NCBI GenBank assembly: GCA_030374805.1
Contig: JARGSG010000090.1
Span: forward strand, 274,307-338,306
From: Gracilaria gracilis
Lineage: Eukaryota > Rhodophyta > Florideophyceae > Gracilariales > Gracilariaceae
Length of the DNA stretch: 64,000 bases
Direction: 5' to 3'
Under the pieces are notes generated by a model. That model ran no database searches and was not told the DNA's origin. It saw nothing but the letters and a program-made list of their open reading frames with translations. The position numbers were made by a program, and so were the translations under genes. Positions 59,540 through 64,000 of the stretch are shown in pieces (within the stretch, counting starts at the first letter, position 1; the number at the start of each line of letters is the position of its first letter).

Positions 59540-61558
59540 ATGACATCTCGTCGTAACAACGGTCGCTCGAAGGCTGGGTCTGCACCTGGCCCAATTGCCG
59601 GACCACCGGAATCATCTGGACTGGCTCAGAGCCTCCCGCCGTTACCAACGGATGTACTGAACGTCCCGGGTGATACCGCTCAAGCACCGGCTTCCCGGGT
59701 TCCCCGTACCAACAATGGGGCCCCACCAGCTCAAGGACCGGCTAATTCCGCGCAAGCGGCTGAAGCCATGTCGTCGAGGTCCGACGAGTATACCCTCCGT
59801 GAATTAGAGGCACAAGTGCGCGTGATGCAGAACTCTCACGTGGCTCTGATTCACGACATTACGAAACTCCGGCAACGGCTGTACGAAGCCGATGTTCGGG
59901 ATGTTTCGAAAGACGTCCGTGTCTTACGGTCTGATGTCAACCAGATCATGGAAGACCGAAAGGAATCGGCTGTCCTGCATGAGCAGGCAGCTGATCGTTT
60001 AAACCGCTTAGCGGCCCGTCTGGAAACGGTCGAGCACACCATCATCCACGATGCTGTGGCGCCCGGCGTGCCGGTTTCCGAAGGTTCTCGGAAGTCGCAC
60101 CGCTCCAAGGACCGCCATGCGGGAAAGAAGAGAAAGGTTAAATTGGAACCTGATTCGTCCTCTTCTTCATCCTCTGAGTCTAATGCCCAAGTCAGGGATT
60201 CGTCAACCGATTCTTCGGAAAGTGAGAACGAGCCCCCACGCTCTCGTGCTACCCGTTCCCGGGCCACCGAGGCCACGCAAGGCGTTGCCCGGAGCCGTTC
60301 TAAAGGACGAAAGCACCTTGGACTCAAGGAACTGAAGCCGACGAATTTATTGTATCGGAAGTTGCTGTCGTACCGATATTATCGGCTGGAAGACTCCAGT
60401 GGAGAAAGGACCGCTCGCAGGACTGGACGAGTGAAAGACCACATTAAGAGGCTGGAGCTCACACTGAAGCCCAATAAGTTCTCTGGGCAGGATCCAATCC
60501 TAGTGTTGGACTTTCTCGCCCGATATGTTGGGGAAGCCGATGTACTTCAGATGTCTGAGGCGCAAGCCTACATCGCACTGCCTTACTTTTTAAAAGGTAT
60601 GGCCGAGGACCAGTACAACTCTGTCCGCGGATCGTCTCGTGCCTCCGAGGGAGGAGTGACCTGTTGGCCAGAGGCTGTACAGTACCTCCTGCGATCCTAC
60701 GCTACAGGGAACGCAATTCAAGAGGCCATAATCGCATTGCGCGACACGAAGCAAGGACCGGAAGAGACGGAGACCGTTTATTCTACACGGTTGAATAAGG
60801 CCTTCCACCGCTGTGGGAACGTCTACTCCGCGGCCGAGCGATGTACCATGCTTGTGGATGGCTTGGTTCTCTCGATTAGGACTTTGGTAGCCCGTTATCG
60901 GGAGAACAAGCGCAAGATCTCCTACTTGGAGCTGGTTCAATTTGCCCAAGCTGAGGGTGATGCGGCACGGGCACGTGCCGGCATTAAGTCTCGCACACGC
61001 CGTCTATTCCATCTGGAAGAGAGGGATTTATCACAGCATCAATCGAGAGGTTCAGCCCATGCTAACTACGACAACGTGCACCTAGTGCAGAGTGACCAAT
61101 CTTTGGCAACGTCGGACCTGCCATCCACGATGGGACCGACAACCGAAGATTCGGATCCTGCTCTGTACGCCGGTAATCATGTTCCGGCATTGCCAGTGCC
61201 GCACTCTGGCGGATACAGAAACTCCCGTCCCGAGTGGAGGGATCCCTACCCCCCGAGACAGGAGCGAAGGCCGCCCAATGCGGATTCTCTTCGCCAGCTC
61301 ATATTCCATGTTTGCTACAAACCTGGTCATATTGCCCCGAACTGTATGTTACCATTCAGGGAGATGGCAAAAATTGTTCTCCATTATGAGTCGTTGACGT
61401 CCGCCGAGCGGGAACGTGTTCCCGACAAATCGTACCTTCGTGCGAAGGCGGATACTCAGCCTGGAAAACAGGAATCTTCACCGCATCATGGTGAAGCAGC
61501 AGCCGCATCTGCGAGCCCAACGGTTCCGCAAAATAGCGGCGACGCTCAGAAAAACTGA
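59540..61558 (+). CDS. Element 3 gag
   Basis: Uninterrupted frame of 672 codons from ATG 59540 (MTSRRNNGRSKAGSAPG). A coiled-coil-like segment (YTLRELEAQVRVMQNSHVAL) is followed by a Ser/Arg/Lys linker, the conserved LLYRKLLSYRYYRLEDSS and a capsid region closely related to element 1 (EDQYNSVRGSSRASEGGVTC). The knuckle is degenerate: FHVCYKPGHIAPNC lacks the first Cys in the CCHC pattern. It ends CAG AAA AAC TGA, two bases before the pol ATG. Confidence 0.85.
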   Translation: MTSRRNNGRSKAGSAPGPIAGPPESSGLAQSLPPLPTDVLNVPGDTAQAPASRVPRTNNGAPPAQGPANSAQAAEAMSSRSDEYTLRELEAQVRVMQNSHVALIHDITKLRQRLYEADVRDVSKDVRVLRSDVNQIMEDRKESAVLHEQAADRLNRLAARLETVEHTIIHDAVAPGVPVSEGSRKSHRSKDRHAGKKRKVKLEPDSSSSSSSESNAQVRDSSTDSSESENEPPRSRATRSRATEATQGVARSRSKGRKHLGLKELKPTNLLYRKLLSYRYYRLEDSSGERTARRTGRVKDHIKRLELTLKPNKFSGQDPILVLDFLARYVGEADVLQMSEAQAYIALPYFLKGMAEDQYNSVRGSSRASEGGVTCWPEAVQYLLRSYATGNAIQEAIIALRDTKQGPEETETVYSTRLNKAFHRCGNVYSAAERCTMLVDGLVLSIRTLVARYRENKRKISYLELVQFAQAEGDAARARAGIKSRTRRLFHLEERDLSQHQSRGSAHANYDNVHLVQSDQSLATSDLPSTMGPTTEDSDPALYAGNHVPALPVPHSGGYRNSRPEWRDPYPPRQERRPPNADSLRQLIFHVCYKPGHIAPNCMLPFREMAKIVLHYESLTSAERERVPDKSYLRAKADTQPGKQESSPHHGEAAAASASPTVPQNSGDAQKN

Positions 61559-61560
61559 AC

Positions 61561-64000
61561 ATGGGAGCCTCCTTTGAAGGAGCGGCGCAAACGCAGTCGA
61601 GCACAACTGCGCCGGAAGTTGCAAAGCCTCGCTCCCCGGTCACGATCCTTACGAGGAAGATGGCCACGACAGACGTGGACTCGGAACATCTCGGTGTTCT
61701 CCGTCGCCCGTGGGTACGGTCACGCAATTTCCGCGCTCTGGATAGAGTCCTGGTCATGGCGAAACGAAACTACAAAGTTTTCGCCGACCTCGGGATATCC
61801 GACCATTATATGGTTCGGCAGTTGTCCGTTCTCGACACGGGTGCTGGTCCAAACTTCTTGGTTCAATCGCTTATTCCGCCGCAGTTATTGTCTCAGATTC
61901 GGCCGGCCCCGCCGACCGAGATAGCGGATGCAAACAATAGGCCCGTTTCAATCGTGGGAGTAATTGACCTGATTGTCAGGCTTGGCTGTTGCGTTGTCCG
62001 CCTGGACTTCATAGTCTGCAAGCGTTTAGCTGCGCCGGTCATACTCGGATGTGATTTCTGCGACCGTTTTGTCGAAGCAATTCGACCACGGGAAAAGGAC
62101 CGTCGAACTGGAGGACGGCACAACAGTGCCAATTGTTCGGCGACCTTTACGAAAGGCTTTTAAGAAGCAAGTTCCATTGCCAGTGGCCCAAGCAGCCAGC
62201 GGAATCGCACCGTTTCATCTACGAAGCTCCGAGTGGCTCGGTCTATTTGCATTCCACCGGAATCCCCAGACATGGGTCACGGTCACGTCCCTACAGCACG
62301 GCCTGCAAACCGTTCAGCCATTGCCTCTCCTTTACGAAAAGGCAGAACGTGGCCCTCGCGAATGGGATTGTACTTGTTGAGCCAGAAAAGCCCTTCAGGG
62401 TATTGGTTGCTAATTTCGGCTCCTCCCAACAGAGGTTGGTAAAGAACCAAGTCATTGGTTCCATGTTACCACACCCGGTGGCTATTGTACCCACACAGGT
62501 CTCTACCGCCGAGGTTCTCGGAATTCTCGAAGCTGAGGAGGGAGAGGGGAAGTGCGCTGACACAACTGTACCAAAGACTTCGTCGGGAGACGCTGAGCCG
62601 AACTCGTCGGGTAAAGAAGTGTTGAACTCGTCGAAAGAAGCAACGCCGACACTGTCGGAAGGAAGGCCAGAATCACCTGGATCTGAGAAGAAGGACCTCG
62701 TACAGGAGCTCGAGTCTCTAGACTTTAACCATGTCCCAGAGTCTCACCGTGAGAAGTTACGGGATATTCTACGTGAGTTCACCCCCATGTGGGACGGTTC
62801 CCTTGGGAAAATTGGGATCACCAAACATCGGATAGATTTGATGCCGAACACTCGGCCAATCTCGCAACACCCCTACAGGACAGGACCGACAGCTCGGGAA
62901 GAAGAGAAGACTCAAGTCGAGAAGATGCTCCGCGCCGGAGTCATTGAACCGGCCCCGTCGCCATGGGCCTCGCCCTTGGTACTCGCTCCCAAACCCGATG
63001 GGTCTTGGCGTTTTTGTATCGATTACCGCAAGCTTAACGCGGCTACCGTCAAGGACGTGTATCCTATCCCGAGGATGGACGAATGTATCGATTCCCTCGG
63101 AAGCGCAAAGGTGTTCACGACCCTCGACGCGAACTGGGGATATTGGCAAGTCCCAGTTAGGGCAGAAGACCGTGATAAAACGGCGTTTGTATGTCATCAA
63201 GTACTATACCGATTCAACCGGATGCCCTTCGGGCTCACGGACGCCCCTGCCACTTTCCAAAGAGCAGTGGATATTTTGCTTGCCCGCTTTAAGTGGAAAA
63301 CGTGCCTGGTATACCTGGATGACATCATTGTGTTCTCCAGTAACCTGGACGAGCACTTGACCCACGTTCGGGAGGTGATGCGAGTCTTACGAGAGGCAGG
63401 CATCACACTGAAGTTGAAGAAGTGCGAGTTCTTTACTGATACCGTGAAATATCTCGGCCACATAATCCGTCCGGGACGGCTATCGATTGACGCTGTACGT
63501 GTGCGGTCCCTCACGGAGGCCAAACACCCACGGACTCAGACGGAACTCCGATCCTTCCTCGGCCTTTGCAATGTCTACCGCCGTTTTATTCCGCACTTCG
63601 CGGATATAGCAGCTCCATTGAATGAACTCTTGCGAAAGGGACAGCCAGTGAAACTGGAACCATTCGATGACCGTAAGGCAACGGCATTCTCATCGCTCAT
63701 TGATGCAGTAACTTCGCCGCCAATTCTTTCCCTGCAGAACCTCGGATTGCCCTATGCCATCGATACGGATGCTAGCAATTTCCAGATCGGCTGTGCCCTG
63801 TTTCAGACCACGGAGAGTGGCGAACGACTTCCAATTGGTTTTTGGTCTCGAAGCCTTAACGTGCATGAAAGGAATTATCAGTACCCGAGAAAGAATGCTT
63901 AGCAGTAGTCTGGGCTCTCCAGACGCTGCGACCGTACCTCATGGGAGGACATTTTACCGTTCATACCGACCATTCGGCTCTGCGATGGCTTCTCTCGATT
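61561..64000 (+). pseudogene. Element 3 pol (protease, RT, RNase H), frameshifted, runs off window
   Basis: Protease (LSVLDTGAGPNFLV) lies in the first frame to about 62100. A short linker lies in a second frame (VELEDGTTVPIVRRPLRKAF). RT then occupies a third frame from about 62340 to 63890, with MPFGLTDAPATFQR and LVYLDDIIVF. Another frameshift near 63890 moves RNase H ([20 protein letters not shown]) to a new frame. The sequence is close to element 1 pol throughout, so these are at least three small indels in a once-functional copy. Integrase and 3' LTR lie beyond 64000. Confidence 0.85.

Overview
The window is nuclear DNA of a eukaryote, most likely a florideophyte red alga of the Chondrus type. 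This is inferred from several features: small intronless-looking genes, a PL7 lyase-like gene of the kind known from red algae, a trehalose-phosphatase-like gene, and very dense nested transposons (Ty3/gypsy chromoviruses, DIRS-like, piggyBac, pogo-like and Tc1 elements). No operons or bacterial gene layout are visible. No rRNA, confident tRNA or CRISPR array was seen.

Region 0-16.4 kb holds a ferric reductase/NADPH oxidase, a zinc-finger gene with an 18-bp minisatellite, a PI-PLC-like gene and a second zinc-finger gene. The PI-PLC-like gene appears cut in two. Its membrane-anchor half lies at 6823-7146 and its catalytic half at 13773-14840. About 6.6 kb of nested repeats sits between them: repeat family A, carrying a DIRS-like retrotransposon and a tiny tRNA-promoter element.

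Region 16-30 kb holds an unrecognised 568-aa gene flanked by a diverged inverted repeat pair. Next comes a piggyBac transposase broken by two stops, with a convergent gene encoding a P2X7 C-terminal ('ballast')-like domain. After a 51-bp palindrome there is a family A copy carrying a pogo-like element inside a small terminal-inverted-repeat element, plus a Tc1 element.

Region 30-43 kb holds a secreted protein of unknown function, a GC-rich trehalose-phosphatase-like gene, a PL7 alginate-lyase-like gene, several foldback or MITE-like repeats, an intact family A copy, a third zinc-finger gene and a decayed pogo-like transposase.

Region 43-64 kb is a pile of Ty3/gypsy chromoviruses. Element 1 (43702-55114, minus strand) has two 850-bp LTRs differing at about six positions and a TCTTT target duplication. 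It carries gag, pol and a chromodomain ORF, and also a 668-codon ORF on the opposite strand just inside its 3' LTR. It sits inside an older chromovirus integrase gene. Element 2 (from 55203, plus) is cut after its protease by element 3 (from about 58.6 kb, plus), which runs off the window. All three share one tRNA primer-binding site.
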